Shown: positions 6,496 to 15,311, counted from the first letter of the stretch. The stretch: DNA of 17,837 nt from Pseudomonadota bacterium (GCA_026415985.1 JAOAGA010000031.1:1-17837), one strand, 5' to 3'. Made by a program: numbers and translations. Notes: generated from the sequence alone by a model not told the origin.

Positions 6496-8445
6496 ATGGC
6501 TAAGAAAACAAAAAATCCAGTTAAGGTTGTAGATTTAACATTCAGAGACGGGCATCAGTCACTTTTTGCAACAAGGATGAGAACAGAAGATATTATCCCG
6601 ATTGCAGAAGAGCTTGATAAAGTTGGGTTTCATTCCATTGAAATATGGGGTGGTGCAACCTTTGATGTTATGCACAGGTTTTTAGGAGAAGACCCTTGGG
6701 AGAGGCCAAGAATACTTAAGAAATATATCAAGAATACCCCCTTTCAGATGCTTTTAAGAGGACAGAATCTTGTAGGTTACAGAAACTATCCCGATGACGT
6801 AGCTCAGGCATTTATTGAAAAGGCAGCAGAGGTGGGTATAGATATTTTTAGGGTCTTCGATGCCTTAAATGATGAGAGAAACTTAGAGTTTTCCTTTAAG
6901 ATTATTAAAAAATGCAAAAAACATGTTCAGGGAGCCCTGTCATATACCTTAACAGAAAGAAAGTTAGGTGGCGAAATCTTTAATATAGATTATTATGTTA
7001 AAAAGGCTAAGACCTATGTTGATATGGGGGCCGATAGTATATGTATTAAAGATATGTCAGGTATTCTATCGCCTTATGATGCCTATGATTTGGTAAAGGC
7101 TTTGAAGGAAGCGGTTAAGGTTCCCATCAATGTTCATTCCCATTATACAAGCGGTATGGCAACGATGGCTATGCTAAAGGCAGTTGAGGCGGGTGCTGAT
7201 ATAATTGATACCTGTATTTCTCCCTTTGCTCTGAGAACATCACATCCCGCTGTCGAACCTCTTTTCGTAACACTTGAGGGTACCGATAGGGAGATGGAGC
7301 TTGATTTGGAAAGAATCATAAAGATAGGGGAACACTTAGAAAAAATCGCACCTAAATACAGACATCTGATGGATGATACAAAACTTTCTATTATTGATGT
7401 CGGAGTACTGTTGCATCAGATTCCCGGTGGAATGTTTTCTAATCTTGTCAATCAGTTAAGAGAAGCCGATGCCCTTGATAAACTCAATGAGGTATATAAA
7501 GAGCTTCCGGAGACAAGGAAGGAGCTTGGTTACCCGCCCCTTGTGACACCGACCAGTCAGATAGTAGGTATTCAGGCGGTTCAGAACGTATTATTTGGCA
7601 GGTGGAAGATGATTAATGCTCAGGTCAGGGATTATTGTTACGGACTTTATGGAAGACCTCCGAGACCTATATCTAAGGATGTTCTCAAGTCAGCACTTAA
7701 AGGTTATGACAAAGGTGATAAGCCTATAGATAAAAGACCTGCAGACATACTTGAACCAGAACTCGAAAAGGCAAAAAATGCTGTTAAAGATATAACATCG
7801 GATATTTTTGATGTTTTGACCTATGCATTATTTCCTGTGACAGGAATAAAATATCTTAAATGGAAATATGGTATTGAGCCACTGCCAGATGATGTCAAAC
7901 CTAAGACTTTAGAGGACGTAAAGAAAGAGCAGGAACTCATAGAAAAGGCAAAGAAGGGGCTACTTATTGAAAAACCAAAGGTTGAACTTTCCGAAAACGC
8001 CAGAAAATTCAATGTTGTCGTCGATGGTGAGAACTATGTGGTAGCAATTGAAGAGATAGGCGGTGAAGTAAAAAAGACTGTAACAAAAGCAGTGGAAGTT
8101 AAGAGAGAAGAGCCTGTAAAGATAGAGCAAAAAGCTGAAACTAAACCAATAGAAAAAAAGGCTGAATCAGCTCCGGTAACGCCAGCTCCACAGCCTAAAG
8201 CAGAACCCGCACCCGCTTCCAAACCGGTGTCAGGGAAGGGGATAACTGCACCGATGCCGGGGATTATCTCAAGATATGAAAAAGAGATAGGTGATGAAGT
8301 TCAAGAGGGAGACGTAGTGGTTATATTAGAGGCGATGAAAATGGAGAACCCCCTCCATACAGAGATTAGCGGAAAGATTAAAGCCTTTAACTTTAAGGTG
8401 GGAGACTCAGTGAAAAAGGGAGATTTAATTGTTGTTATAGAATAA
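6496..8445 (+). CDS. pycB: Carboxyltransferase (PycB/OadA/5S type) fused to a biotin carrier domain
   Basis: This 649-residue protein transfers a carboxyl group between biotin and pyruvate/oxaloacetate. Residues about 1-480 form the HMGL-like TIM barrel and conserved PYC_OADA domain: LTFRDGHQS (14-22, metal ligand D18), EIWGGATFDV (49-58), LLRGQNLVGYRNY (86-98), the carbamylated-lysine segment CIKDMSGIL (K185) and metal ligands H214 and H216 in VHSHYTSG. A flexible Ala/Pro/Lys linker spans about 535-580. The biotinyl domain occupies the last 75 residues, with EAMKME and biotinyl-lysine K615. There is no biotin carboxylase domain. With the 12S-type gene directly after it, the pair looks like a methylmalonyl-CoA:pyruvate transcarboxylase in which 5S and 1.3S are fused. 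A two-subunit pyruvate carboxylase or an oxaloacetate decarboxylase alpha subunit is the alternative. The RBS is AGGGGGAG. Confidence 0.9.
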   Translation: MAKKTKNPVKVVDLTFRDGHQSLFATRMRTEDIIPIAEELDKVGFHSIEIWGGATFDVMHRFLGEDPWERPRILKKYIKNTPFQMLLRGQNLVGYRNYPDDVAQAFIEKAAEVGIDIFRVFDALNDERNLEFSFKIIKKCKKHVQGALSYTLTERKLGGEIFNIDYYVKKAKTYVDMGADSICIKDMSGILSPYDAYDLVKALKEAVKVPINVHSHYTSGMATMAMLKAVEAGADIIDTCISPFALRTSHPAVEPLFVTLEGTDREMELDLERIIKIGEHLEKIAPKYRHLMDDTKLSIIDVGVLLHQIPGGMFSNLVNQLREADALDKLNEVYKELPETRKELGYPPLVTPTSQIVGIQAVQNVLFGRWKMINAQVRDYCYGLYGRPPRPISKDVLKSALKGYDKGDKPIDKRPADILEPELEKAKNAVKDITSDIFDVLTYALFPVTGIKYLKWKYGIEPLPDDVKPKTLEDVKKEQELIEKAKKGLLIEKPKVELSENARKFNVVVDGENYVVAIEEIGGEVKKTVTKAVEVKREEPVKIEQKAETKPIEKKAESAPVTPAPQPKAEPAPASKPVSGKGITAPMPGIISRYEKEIGDEVQEGDVVVILEAMKMENPLHTEISGKIKAFNFKVGDSVKKGDLIVVIE

Positions 8446-8460
8446 AAAGGGAGGAGTAAA

Positions 8461-10020
8461 ATGGATTATATCTCTTTGGAAGAAAGATATAGAGATTTAG
8501 AAGAAAAAAACAGATTGGCTGAAGAGGGTGGTGGTAAAGATAAAATAGAAAAACAGCATAAATCGGGAAAGTTAACTGCAAGAGAAAGAATAGAAAAATT
8601 GCTTGATAAAGGTAGTTTTGTAGAAATAGGCAAGTTCGTAACACACCGTTGTAATGACTTTGGAATGGAAAAACAAAAGTTTTTAGGCGATGGTATAGTT
8701 ACGGGCTATGGAAGGATTGATGGCAGACTTGTCTATGTCTATGCTCAGGATTTTACTGTTTTTGGTGGATCTTTAAGCCTTTCTATGGCTGAAAAGATTT
8801 GCAAGATAATGGATCTTGCCATAAAAAACGGAGCTCCTCTCATAGGCCTTAATGATTCCGGCGGAGCAAGAATACAGGAAGGTGTTGGTAGCTTAGCAGG
8901 TTTTGCCGATATTTTTTTAAGAAATACCTTAGCATCAGGAGCAATACCACAAATATCAGTAATTATGGGCCCTTGCGCTGGTGGTGCGGTTTATTCTCCT
9001 GCAATTACAGATTTTATATTTATGGTGAAAAACACAAGTTATATGTTTATAACCGGTCCTGAGGTTATTAAAGCAGTTACCGGTGAGGAAGTAACTTTTG
9101 AAAAATTAGGTGGTGCCTTAACTCATAATGGTATTTCAGGCTGTGCTCATTTTGCATCGGAAAACGATGAAGACTGTCTGGCTCAAGTCAGAAGATTAAT
9201 AAGTTTTATCCCTCAAAACAACATGGAAGAAACACCCTTAGTTGATTGTAACGATCCTGCAGATAGGGTTGATATGTCTATCAGGGATATTATTCCCGAA
9301 AGCCCCAATAAATCCTATAATATAAAGGATATTATCTATAAAGTCGTTGACAATGGCGACTTTATGGAAGTCCATGAACACTTTGCAAAAAATATTGTCG
9401 TTGGTTTTGCAAGATTCAATGGCAGGGCGGTGGGGATTGTGGCAAATCAGCCAAATTATTTAGCGGGTTCACTTGATATTAACGCCTCAATGAAAGGGGC
9501 AAGGTTTGTAAGATTTTGTGATGCCTTCAATATACCCATCGTAACCTTTGTAGACGTACCAGGATTTCTGCCGGGAACCAATCAGGAGTATGGCGGAATT
9601 ATTAAGCATGGTGCAAAACTTATTTACGCCTATGCAGAAGCAACGGTGCCGAAGGTTGCAATTATAACAAGAAAGGCCTATGGCGGTGCCTACTGTGTTA
9701 TGTCGAGCAAACATCTCAGGTCTGATATAAATTATGCCTATCCTACTGCAGAAATAGCAGTAATGGGACCGGAAGGAGCGGTAAATATAGTCTTTAAGAA
9801 AGAGATAGACATTGCAGAAGACAAGAAAAAAAGAAGAGAAGAGCTGATCGCCGAGTATAGAAGAAAATTTGCCAACCCCTATAAGGCAGCTGAGTTAGGA
9901 TACATTGATGAAGTAATTATGCCGGAAATGACGAGGTATAAAATTATAATGGCTTTAGAGTCTCTTACCAACAAGAGAGACACTTTACCACCTAAAAAAC
10001 ACGGCAATATACCTTTATAA
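8461..10020 (+). CDS. mmdA: Acyl-CoA carboxyltransferase, methylmalonyl-CoA carboxyltransferase 12S / MmdA type
   Basis: The 519 residues match the 12S subunit of transcarboxylase and the beta/alpha subunits of propionyl-CoA carboxylase and methylmalonyl-CoA decarboxylase. It moves the carboxyl group between biotin and propionyl-CoA/methylmalonyl-CoA. Two crotonase-fold halves are visible. In the N-half, [28 protein letters not shown] and [13 protein letters not shown] give the acyl-CoA oxyanion loop. In the C-half, [23 protein letters not shown], the [11 protein letters not shown] loop and [14 protein letters not shown] bind biotin. It lies 15 bases after the biotin-carrier gene with GGGAGGAG as RBS. 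The '[15 protein letters not shown]' region is shared by propionyl-specific enzymes, consistent with the mutase and epimerase downstream. No MmdB-like sodium-pump subunit is nearby, so transcarboxylase is preferred over decarboxylase. Confidence 0.92.
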   Translation: MDYISLEERYRDLEEKNRLAEEGGGKDKIEKQHKSGKLTARERIEKLLDKGSFVEIGKFVTHRCNDFGMEKQKFLGDGIVTGYGRIDGRLVYVYAQDFTVFGGSLSLSMAEKICKIMDLAIKNGAPLIGLNDSGGARIQEGVGSLAGFADIFLRNTLASGAIPQISVIMGPCAGGAVYSPAITDFIFMVKNTSYMFITGPEVIKAVTGEEVTFEKLGGALTHNGISGCAHFASENDEDCLAQVRRLISFIPQNNMEETPLVDCNDPADRVDMSIRDIIPESPNKSYNIKDIIYKVVDNGDFMEVHEHFAKNIVVGFARFNGRAVGIVANQPNYLAGSLDINASMKGARFVRFCDAFNIPIVTFVDVPGFLPGTNQEYGGIIKHGAKLIYAYAEATVPKVAIITRKAYGGAYCVMSSKHLRSDINYAYPTAEIAVMGPEGAVNIVFKKEIDIAEDKKKRREELIAEYRRKFANPYKAAELGYIDEVIMPEMTRYKIIMALESLTNKRDTLPPKKHGNIPL

Positions 10021-10150
10021 GATTAAAAATACGGTGATTAATGAAAGTTGTTGTTGAATTAAAAGGCCAAGATTAATATTTAAAGAAATTTTTTAGTCAA
10101 TCTTAATTATTGTCAATTAGTTAATAAACTTAAGATTACAGGGGGAAGGT
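10021..10150 (+). other. 130-base gap with possible internal promoter, inverted repeat and an 11-codon ORF
   Basis: This is the only sizeable gap in an otherwise closely spaced operon. It holds an 11-codon frame (ATG 10041 to TAA 10076, MKVVVELKGQD) preceded by a weak GGTGA. It also holds an 8-base inverted repeat, AATCTTAA (10099-10106) with TTAAGATT (10130-10137), and a weak promoter-like pair, TTGTTG (10051-10056), 17 bases, TAATAT (10074-10079). The downstream GGGGGAAGG ribosome site is strong. The gap may contain a secondary promoter separating carboxyltransferase from mutase expression. None of these elements is strong alone. Confidence 0.3.
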
Positions 10151-11809
10151 ATGGAAGATAAAAATGAGATATTAAAAGAAAAAGAAAGATGGGAAAATAC
10201 CACAGCAAAGAAATCTTTAGAAAAATTTCCTGAAAGGAAAAAGGATTTTAAGACCTTCTCAAATATTCCGATAAAAAGATTATATACTCCAGCAGATACT
10301 GAGTTTTCCTATATAAAAGATTTAGGTTTTCCCGGTGAGTATCCCTTTACCCGGGGTGTTCAGCCTACCATGTATAGAGGCAGACTCTGGACAATGCGTC
10401 AGTATGCCGGTTTTGGAACTGCCGAAGATACCAATAAAAGATACCATTATCTTCTCAAGGCTGGCCAGACTGGATTATCTGTTGCTTTTGATCTGCCAAC
10501 ACAGATAGGCTATGACTCAGATGATCCAATGGCTGAGGGCGAGGTCGGAAAATGTGGTGTTGCCATAGATACCATCAAGGATATGGAGATACTTTTTGAT
10601 GGCATTCCACTGGATAAGGTAACAACATCAATGACTATCAACTCAACCTGTGCAATTATTCTTGCCATGTATATTGCTGTTGCAGAAAAGCAGGGTGTTC
10701 CGTCAAAGGAGCTTAAAGGAACCGTTCAGAATGATATATTAAAGGAGTATATTGCCAGGGGGACCTATATATTTCCACCTGAGCCATCAATGAGGCTTGT
10801 AAGGGACATAATTCTCTATTGTAAGGATAATCTGCCTCAGTGGAACAGTATTTCCATATCAGGTTATCACATCAGAGAGGCGGGCTCTACAGCAGTTCAG
10901 GAAGTTGCCTTTACTCTTGCAAACGGAATAGCCTATGTCAAAGATATTACTTCCGCTGGCGTTGACGTAGATGAGTTTGCGGGAAGGTTATCGTTTTTTT
11001 TCAATGCCCATAATAATTTTCTTGAGGAAGTTGCGAAATTCAGAGCCGCAAGGAGATTATGGGCAAAAATTATGAAAGAAAGGTTCAATGCTAAAAAACC
11101 TTCTTCAATGATGCTTAGGTTTCACACACAGACAGCGGGATGCACACTGACAGCCCAACAGCCTGAAAACAATGTGGTAAGAGTGACCTTACAGGCACTT
11201 TCAGCAGTTTTAGGGGGCACTCAATCACTCCATACAAACTCAAGAGATGAAGCTTTAGCCTTGCCTACCGAACAATCTGCCCAGATTGCTTTAAGAACCC
11301 AGCAGATTATAGGTTATGAAAGTGGTGTTTGTGATTTCATTGATCCATTAGGTGGTTCTTATGTTATAGAGAGCTTGACGAATGAGATAGAGAAATCAGC
11401 TGATGAATATATAAAAAAGATAGATGAGATTGGCGGAGTATTAAAGGCAATAGAGAAAGGATATATACAAAATGAGATAGCTCAGGCCTCCTATGAGTAT
11501 CAGAAGGCTATAGAGACCAAAGATTATATAGTTGTAGGTGTTAATCAGTTTACCATGGAAGAAGAACCACCCAAAAATATTTTAAAAGTAGATATGGAAA
11601 AAGAGGAGTATCAAAAGGATAAACTGAGAAAGATTAAGACAGAAAGGGATAACAATCTCGTTAAAGAAAAGATAGAGGCTCTTAAAAAAGTTGCTAAAAC
11701 TGATGAAAATATAATGCCTGCTATAATTGAGGCGGTTAAGGTTTATGCATCCATTGGTGAGATTTCCAATGCCTTAAGAGAAGTCTTTGGTGAATTTAAA
11801 GAAGTATAA
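10151..11809 (+). CDS. mcmA: Methylmalonyl-CoA mutase, large catalytic subunit (separate from B12 subunit)
   Basis: This subunit catalyses the radical interconversion of succinyl-CoA and (R)-methylmalonyl-CoA. The 552 residues cover the CoA-binding TIM barrel and linker but not the cobalamin domain, as in archaeal-type split mutases. [23 protein letters not shown] (66-88) contains Y85, and [14 protein letters not shown] (199-212) contains R203. These are the Tyr and Arg positions that separate methylmalonyl-CoA mutase from isobutyryl-CoA mutase (Phe/Gln). [10 protein letters not shown] (237-245) holds the catalytic His, H240. The acyl-CoA contact region [18 protein letters not shown] and the [16 protein letters not shown] segment are intact. 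The C-terminus (about 480-552) is lysine-rich and would contact the small subunit. RBS GGGGGAAGG. It is followed after 9 bases by the B12 subunit gene. Confidence 0.95.
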   Translation: MEDKNEILKEKERWENTTAKKSLEKFPERKKDFKTFSNIPIKRLYTPADTEFSYIKDLGFPGEYPFTRGVQPTMYRGRLWTMRQYAGFGTAEDTNKRYHYLLKAGQTGLSVAFDLPTQIGYDSDDPMAEGEVGKCGVAIDTIKDMEILFDGIPLDKVTTSMTINSTCAIILAMYIAVAEKQGVPSKELKGTVQNDILKEYIARGTYIFPPEPSMRLVRDIILYCKDNLPQWNSISISGYHIREAGSTAVQEVAFTLANGIAYVKDITSAGVDVDEFAGRLSFFFNAHNNFLEEVAKFRAARRLWAKIMKERFNAKKPSSMMLRFHTQTAGCTLTAQQPENNVVRVTLQALSAVLGGTQSLHTNSRDEALALPTEQSAQIALRTQQIIGYESGVCDFIDPLGGSYVIESLTNEIEKSADEYIKKIDEIGGVLKAIEKGYIQNEIAQASYEYQKAIETKDYIVVGVNQFTMEEEPPKNILKVDMEKEEYQKDKLRKIKTERDNNLVKEKIEALKKVAKTDENIMPAIIEAVKVYASIGEISNALREVFGEFKEV

Positions 11810-11818
11810 GGGGGGGAT

Positions 11819-12208
11819 ATGAAAAAAATAAGAGTTTTAGTAGCTAAACCTGGCCTTGATGGTCATGATAGAGGAGCAAAATTTGTAGCAAGGGCTTTAA
11901 GAGACGCAGGTTTTGAGGTAATTTATACGGGTATAAGACAAACTCCGGAGCAGATTGTCAGCACAGCCATACAGGAAGATGTTGATTTTATAGGCCTTTC
12001 CTGCTTATCCGGTGCACATAACACTCTCTTCCCAAAAGTTGTAAAATTGTTGCAGGAAAAAAATGCAGAGGATATAATAGTTTTTGGCGGTGGGGTAATA
12101 CCTGCTGAAGATGTTGAGTATCTTAAAAGTCAGGGGATTAAAGAAATTTTTGGTCCCGGCACACCTTCGGAAATTTTTATTAACTTTATAAAGGAAAATG
12201 CAAAGTAG
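11819..12208 (+). CDS. Methylmalonyl-CoA mutase, small cobalamin-binding subunit
   Basis: A 129-residue stand-alone B12-binding Rossmann domain that pairs with the catalytic subunit encoded just upstream. The base-off/His-on signature is complete: LDGHDRG (13-19, cobalt-ligating H16, with D14 and G19), then GLSCLSGAH (about 59-67, the S-x-L element) and [12 protein letters not shown] (about 88-99, the GG element). The end [12 protein letters not shown] is usual for the family. The ribosome site is a run of seven G. Because all three B12 motifs and the adjacent large subunit are present, the mutase should be functional, provided cobalamin is made or imported. Confidence 0.95.
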   Translation: MKKIRVLVAKPGLDGHDRGAKFVARALRDAGFEVIYTGIRQTPEQIVSTAIQEDVDFIGLSCLSGAHNTLFPKVVKLLQEKNAEDIIVFGGGVIPAEDVEYLKSQGIKEIFGPGTPSEIFINFIKENAK

Positions 12209-12217
12209 GAGGCTTTT

Positions 12218-12634
12218 ATGTATAAAAAGATTAGTCATATAGGTATCGCTGTAAAAGATTTGAATGAGTCATCTAAGTTTTATACTGAAACTTTAGGATG
12301 GGAGATGGAAGGAGTAGAGGAGGTACCTGACCAAAAAGTGAAAGTATGCTTTTTCACAATAGGAGAGACAAGGATAGAACTCGTTCAGCCTACGGAAGAA
12401 GGAACTGGAGTTTATAAGTTTCTTGAAGAGAAGGGTTTTAAAGATACTGTTCATCACATTGCCTATGAGGTAGATGATGTGGAGAAGGAAATTGAAAGGT
12501 TAAAGAGCATAGGAACCAAGCTTATAGATGAGAAGCCAAGAAAGGGTGCACATAATATGTTGATTGCCTTTCTTCATCCAAAATCAAGTAATGGTGTTCT
12601 CATAGAGATATGTCAGCCAATGGAAAAACATTAA
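12218..12634 (+). CDS. mce: Methylmalonyl-CoA epimerase
   Basis: The enzyme interconverts (R)- and (S)-methylmalonyl-CoA, linking the mutase to the carboxyltransferase. The 138 residues form two VOC (glyoxalase-like) modules. Metal ligands fit the family pattern: H7 in SHIGIAV, a ligand in the IELVQP strand (about 53-58), H80 in VHHIAYEV and E130 in GVLIEICQ. The short form is normal for bacterial epimerases. A TAGGAGG site precedes the ATG. It sits 9 bases from the mutase small subunit and 15 bases before etfB, so it belongs to the same transcript. Confidence 0.93.
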   Translation: MYKKISHIGIAVKDLNESSKFYTETLGWEMEGVEEVPDQKVKVCFFTIGETRIELVQPTEEGTGVYKFLEEKGFKDTVHHIAYEVDDVEKEIERLKSIGTKLIDEKPRKGAHNMLIAFLHPKSSNGVLIEICQPMEKH

Positions 12635-12649
12635 TAAAGGGGGTTAAAG

Positions 12650-13465
12650 GTGAGAGTAGTTGTTTGTATTAAACAGGTTCCCGACACAACGGAAGTAAAG
12701 ATTAATCCTGAAACAAATACCCTTATGCGTGAGGGGGTTCAGTCTATTGTGAATCCTTTTGATGAGTTTGCAATAGAGGAGGGTATCAGGATTCAAGAAA
12801 AGTTTGGTGGAGAACCCATTGTTATTACAATGGGTCCTCCTCAGGCAGAAGAGGCTTTAAAAACTGCCCTTGCTATGGGCTGTGATAAGGCATATCTTGT
12901 ATCTGACAGAGCCTTTGCAGGATCAGACACACTTGCGACAGCCTATACCTTGGCATCGGCTATCAAAAAGATTGAGCAGACAGATGGACCAGTTGATGTT
13001 GTTTTGTGTGGTAAACAGGCAATCGATGGTGATACCGGACAGGTTGGACCGGGAATAGCGGTAAGAATGAATATTCCCCCTCTGACCTATGTCTCAAAAA
13101 TCAGGGAGATTGATCCGGAAAAAAAGACCATAATAGTAGAGAGACTTATGGAAAGAGGCAAGGAAGTTGTTAAATGTTCGTTACCGGTTTTAATTACGGT
13201 TGTCAAAGATATTAACTCACCAAGGTATCCGTCACTCTTCGAAATCAAAAAGGCAGCCAAAAAACCTATGATAAAGTTAGGTCTGGCTGATATTGGAATC
13301 CCCGAAAACAGGACAGGGCTTAAAGGGTCTCCTACATGGGTAAATAAGGTTTTCTCTCCTGAACTTAAAAGCGTAAACGGAGAGATTTTTCAGGGTGATC
13401 CAGAAGAGTGTGCTGTTAAACTTGTTGACAGATTAATTAATTTAGGTAAAGGAGTAAGTCTATGA
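12650..13465 (+). CDS. etfB: Electron transfer flavoprotein, beta subunit
   Basis: A 271-residue EtfB/FixA-family protein; with EtfA it carries electrons between acyl-CoA dehydrogenases and other redox partners. Family landmarks are the N-terminal VVVCIKQVPDT (about 3-13), the nucleotide-site NPFDEFAIEEGIRI (about 36-49), and GKQAIDGDTGQVGPGIA (about 121-137). The start is GTG (12650) with AAGGGGG upstream; the protein aligns from MRVVVCIKQVPDT, which fits this start. Length and the DGDTGQVGP loop resemble anaerobe Etfs of the type that bind a second FAD and may bifurcate electrons. That is an inference from general resemblance, not a test of the diagnostic residues. It overlaps etfA by 4 bases (ATGA). 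Confidence 0.93.
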   Translation: MRVVVCIKQVPDTTEVKINPETNTLMREGVQSIVNPFDEFAIEEGIRIQEKFGGEPIVITMGPPQAEEALKTALAMGCDKAYLVSDRAFAGSDTLATAYTLASAIKKIEQTDGPVDVVLCGKQAIDGDTGQVGPGIAVRMNIPPLTYVSKIREIDPEKKTIIVERLMERGKEVVKCSLPVLITVVKDINSPRYPSLFEIKKAAKKPMIKLGLADIGIPENRTGLKGSPTWVNKVFSPELKSVNGEIFQGDPEECAVKLVDRLINLGKGVSL

Positions 13466-14649
13466 GCTATGTTACCATAAATAAAGAAGCCTGTATCGGA
13501 TGTGGTGCCTGTGTTGATGTGTGCCCACAATCCGCCTTATATATGAAAGATGATAAAGTAGAAGTTAATGAAAAGTGCAATCTATGTGGAGCCTGTATAG
13601 ATGCCTGCCCTGTAAACGCCTTGTCTATCCCAAGAGAGATAAAAGACAGTGCTTGTCTGGCCGATTATAGAGGTGTGTGGGTGCTCGTGGAACATGATGG
13701 CAAAAAACCGGTTAATGTTACCTATGAGCTCATAGGCGAAGGAAGGAAGTTGGCGGAAAAGAGAAATACCTATGTAGGTGTTGTCTTATTGGGAAACAAT
13801 GTTTCTCATATGATTGACGACTTGGGAAGCTATGGTGCGGACAAGGTTTTTCTTTGTCAGTCGCCCGTATTGGAACATTACAGAACGGAAGCCTATGGGG
13901 ATGTTATAGTTGATATGGTAAAGGCTTATAAGCCGGAGATAGTTTTGTCCGGTGCAACCACACAGGGTAGAGATTTAGCAGGGTTTGTCGCTACAATACT
14001 TGAGACTGGTTTAACTGCTGACTGTACCGGTTTAGATATAGATGAAAATGGCAACCTCCTGCAGACAAGACCGGCCTTCGGTGGTAACATTATGGCTACA
14101 ATTCTTTGCCCTAATACAAGACCTCAGATGTCAACCGTAAGGCCTAAGGTTTTTCCTGTCCCCGAAAAGACCGATAAGAAGCCAGAGGTTATAAACTTTG
14201 ACTTTGATTTCTCAAAGATAACTATCAGAACTGAAGTACTTGAATATTTGCCCTTTGAGGAAAAGATAAGCTTAGCCGATGCAGAAATAATAGTATCAGG
14301 CGGAAGAGGGTTAGGTAAACCGGAAAACTTTGAGATAATCAAAGAGTTTGCTGATACTATAGGCGCTGCAGTTGGTGCTTCAAGAGCTGCTGTTGATGCG
14401 GGTTGGATTTCCTATGAACATCAGGTAGGTCAAACTGGTAAGACCGTTAGACCCAAAATTTATATTGCCTGCGGAATATCAGGTTCTGTCCAGCATTTGG
14501 CAGGAATGAAACATTCCGATATAATTATTGCCATAAATAAGGATCCTGAAGCACCGATATTTAAGGTAGCAAGTTTTGGTATTGTTGGTGATGTAATGAC
14601 CATCATACCACTGATGACAAAAGAGCTTAAGAAAAGGATGAATGCTTAA
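13462..14649 (+). CDS. etfA: Electron transfer flavoprotein alpha subunit with N-terminal 2[4Fe-4S] ferredoxin domain
   Basis: This 395-residue protein is about 70 residues longer than a usual EtfA. The extra N-terminus (about 1-60) is a two-cluster ferredoxin: C11, C14, C17, C21 and C39, C42, C45, C49, each in CxxCxxCxxxC form. EtfA domain I follows (VWVLVEHDGKKPVN). The FAD-binding C-terminal domain follows, with SGGRGLG (about 276-282), GASRAAVDAGWISYEHQVGQTGK (about 306-328) and INKDPEAPIFKVASFGIVGD. Ferredoxin-fused EtfA is known from anaerobes, for example the caffeyl-CoA reductase Etf of Acetobacterium, where it takes part in ferredoxin-linked bifurcation. No acyl-CoA dehydrogenase gene is in the window, so its partner is unknown. 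A strong hairpin follows the stop codon, making this the last operon gene. Confidence 0.95.
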   Translation: MSYVTINKEACIGCGACVDVCPQSALYMKDDKVEVNEKCNLCGACIDACPVNALSIPREIKDSACLADYRGVWVLVEHDGKKPVNVTYELIGEGRKLAEKRNTYVGVVLLGNNVSHMIDDLGSYGADKVFLCQSPVLEHYRTEAYGDVIVDMVKAYKPEIVLSGATTQGRDLAGFVATILETGLTADCTGLDIDENGNLLQTRPAFGGNIMATILCPNTRPQMSTVRPKVFPVPEKTDKKPEVINFDFDFSKITIRTEVLEYLPFEEKISLADAEIIVSGGRGLGKPENFEIIKEFADTIGAAVGASRAAVDAGWISYEHQVGQTGKTVRPKIYIACGISGSVQHLAGMKHSDIIIAINKDPEAPIFKVASFGIVGDVMTIIPLMTKELKKRMNA

Positions 14650-14661
14650 TTTAGTTTCTCC

Positions 14662-14695
14662 GGAAGACCTTTGCAAAACTTTGCAAGGGTCTTCC
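14662..14695 (+). terminator. Rho-independent terminator after etfA, possibly bidirectional
   Basis: A 15-base stem, GGAAGACCTTTGCAA with TTGCAAGGGTCTTCC, has one G-U pair and the loop AACT. It begins 13 bases after the etfA stop. It is followed by TTATTTGATTT on the plus strand, a moderate U tract. The hairpin abuts the stop codon of the convergent cooT-like gene (14696), so it can also end that operon. On the minus strand the following bases (GAGAAACTAAATTA) are not U-rich, so it should terminate better in the plus direction. Confidence 0.85.
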
Positions 14696-14887
14696 TTATT
14701 TGATTTCAAAGACAATTTTATGATTTATCAATGAAATATGCTTTATATTACCTTTAATCTTACTCTGCTCTCCAAAAATATTTTTTAGATACCATTCATC
14801 TTCAGAGATCGGTTCTATAATATCAACACTCTCCATATATTTTTCCTCTTTGTTGTCCCTATAAATAAATACATTTGCTTCGCACAT
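14696..14887 (-). CDS. CooT-family nickel-binding protein
   Basis: A 63-residue protein beginning MCEANVFIY and containing ESVDIIEPISEDEWYLKNIFGE, then IKHISLINHKIVFEI. This is the compact beta-barrel pattern of the CooT/COG1532 family. In Rhodospirillum rubrum, CooT binds Ni(II) as a dimer through Cys2 and helps supply nickel for CO dehydrogenase maturation. Cys2 is present here. The start is ATG with a GGAGGAG site lying inside the end of the preceding gene. No CODH or hydrogenase gene is in the window, so a role beyond metal binding is open. It is the last gene of a three-gene operon. Confidence 0.8.
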   Translation of the reverse strand: MCEANVFIYRDNKEEKYMESVDIIEPISEDEWYLKNIFGEQSKIKGNIKHISLINHKIVFEIK

Positions 14888-14888
14888 A

Positions 14889-15311
14889 TTATTTCTCCTC
14901 CATGTCTTTAATCTTTTCTATAAGTTCTCTGACCAGATGAGGGAGAGGCTCCCTTTTAAGACCGACTATCTCAATTTTTTCTTGTGATATAGGCACCAGA
15001 ATTTTTTTTGCCTTTGAAAGGGCTATACTTGTAGCCATTTTTTCCGTTAGCTCTCCTAACATAGAGTTAGTAAGTAAAATACTTATTGAGCCCACTATAT
15101 AATCACAGTTGCTGGTCACATACGATATGGCACTTTCTCCCGTTGCGCCTTTATTGGCACCTGAAGAAAGCATAGCCATAGTCGCAATGGCATTGGTTCC
15201 AAGGGCTATTATCTCAAAGCTCTCACCAAAACTCTTCTTGATTTCCTTTATAATAAGGCTTCCGATTCCACCGCCCTGACCATCTACTACAGCAATAATT
15301 TTTCTGTTCAA
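14889..15311 (-). CDS. DUF3842 family protein
   Basis: A 140-residue protein of unknown function. The N-terminus IIAVVDGQGGGIGSLIIKEI (about 4-23) is a glycine-rich, Rossmann-like nucleotide-loop pattern. It is followed by EIIALGTNAIATMAMLSSGANKGATGE (about 33-59), a run typical of DUF3842, and DYIVGSISILLTNSMLGE (about 70-87), which looks like a second buried strand. Nothing indicates secretion or membrane insertion. The start is TTG at 15311, supported by AGGAGAG upstream and by a 4-base TTGA overlap with the stop of the preceding gene. It often appears beside CooT-like genes in anaerobes, as it does here, and may act in metal or redox cofactor handling. No enzyme function is claimed. Confidence 0.78.
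   Translation of the reverse strand: MNRKIIAVVDGQGGGIGSLIIKEIKKSFGESFEIIALGTNAIATMAMLSSGANKGATGESAISYVTSNCDYIVGSISILLTNSMLGELTEKMATSIALSKAKKILVPISQEKIEIVGLKREPLPHLVRELIEKIKDMEEK

Noticed and set aside
8034-8222. Minus-strand frame rich in Ala, Gly and Ser within the biotin-protein gene
   Set aside because: It mirrors the Ala/Pro-rich linker of the real protein on the other strand.
12870-13058. Second plus-strand frame inside etfB
   Set aside because: Out-of-frame shadow of a conserved gene; composition is not protein-like.
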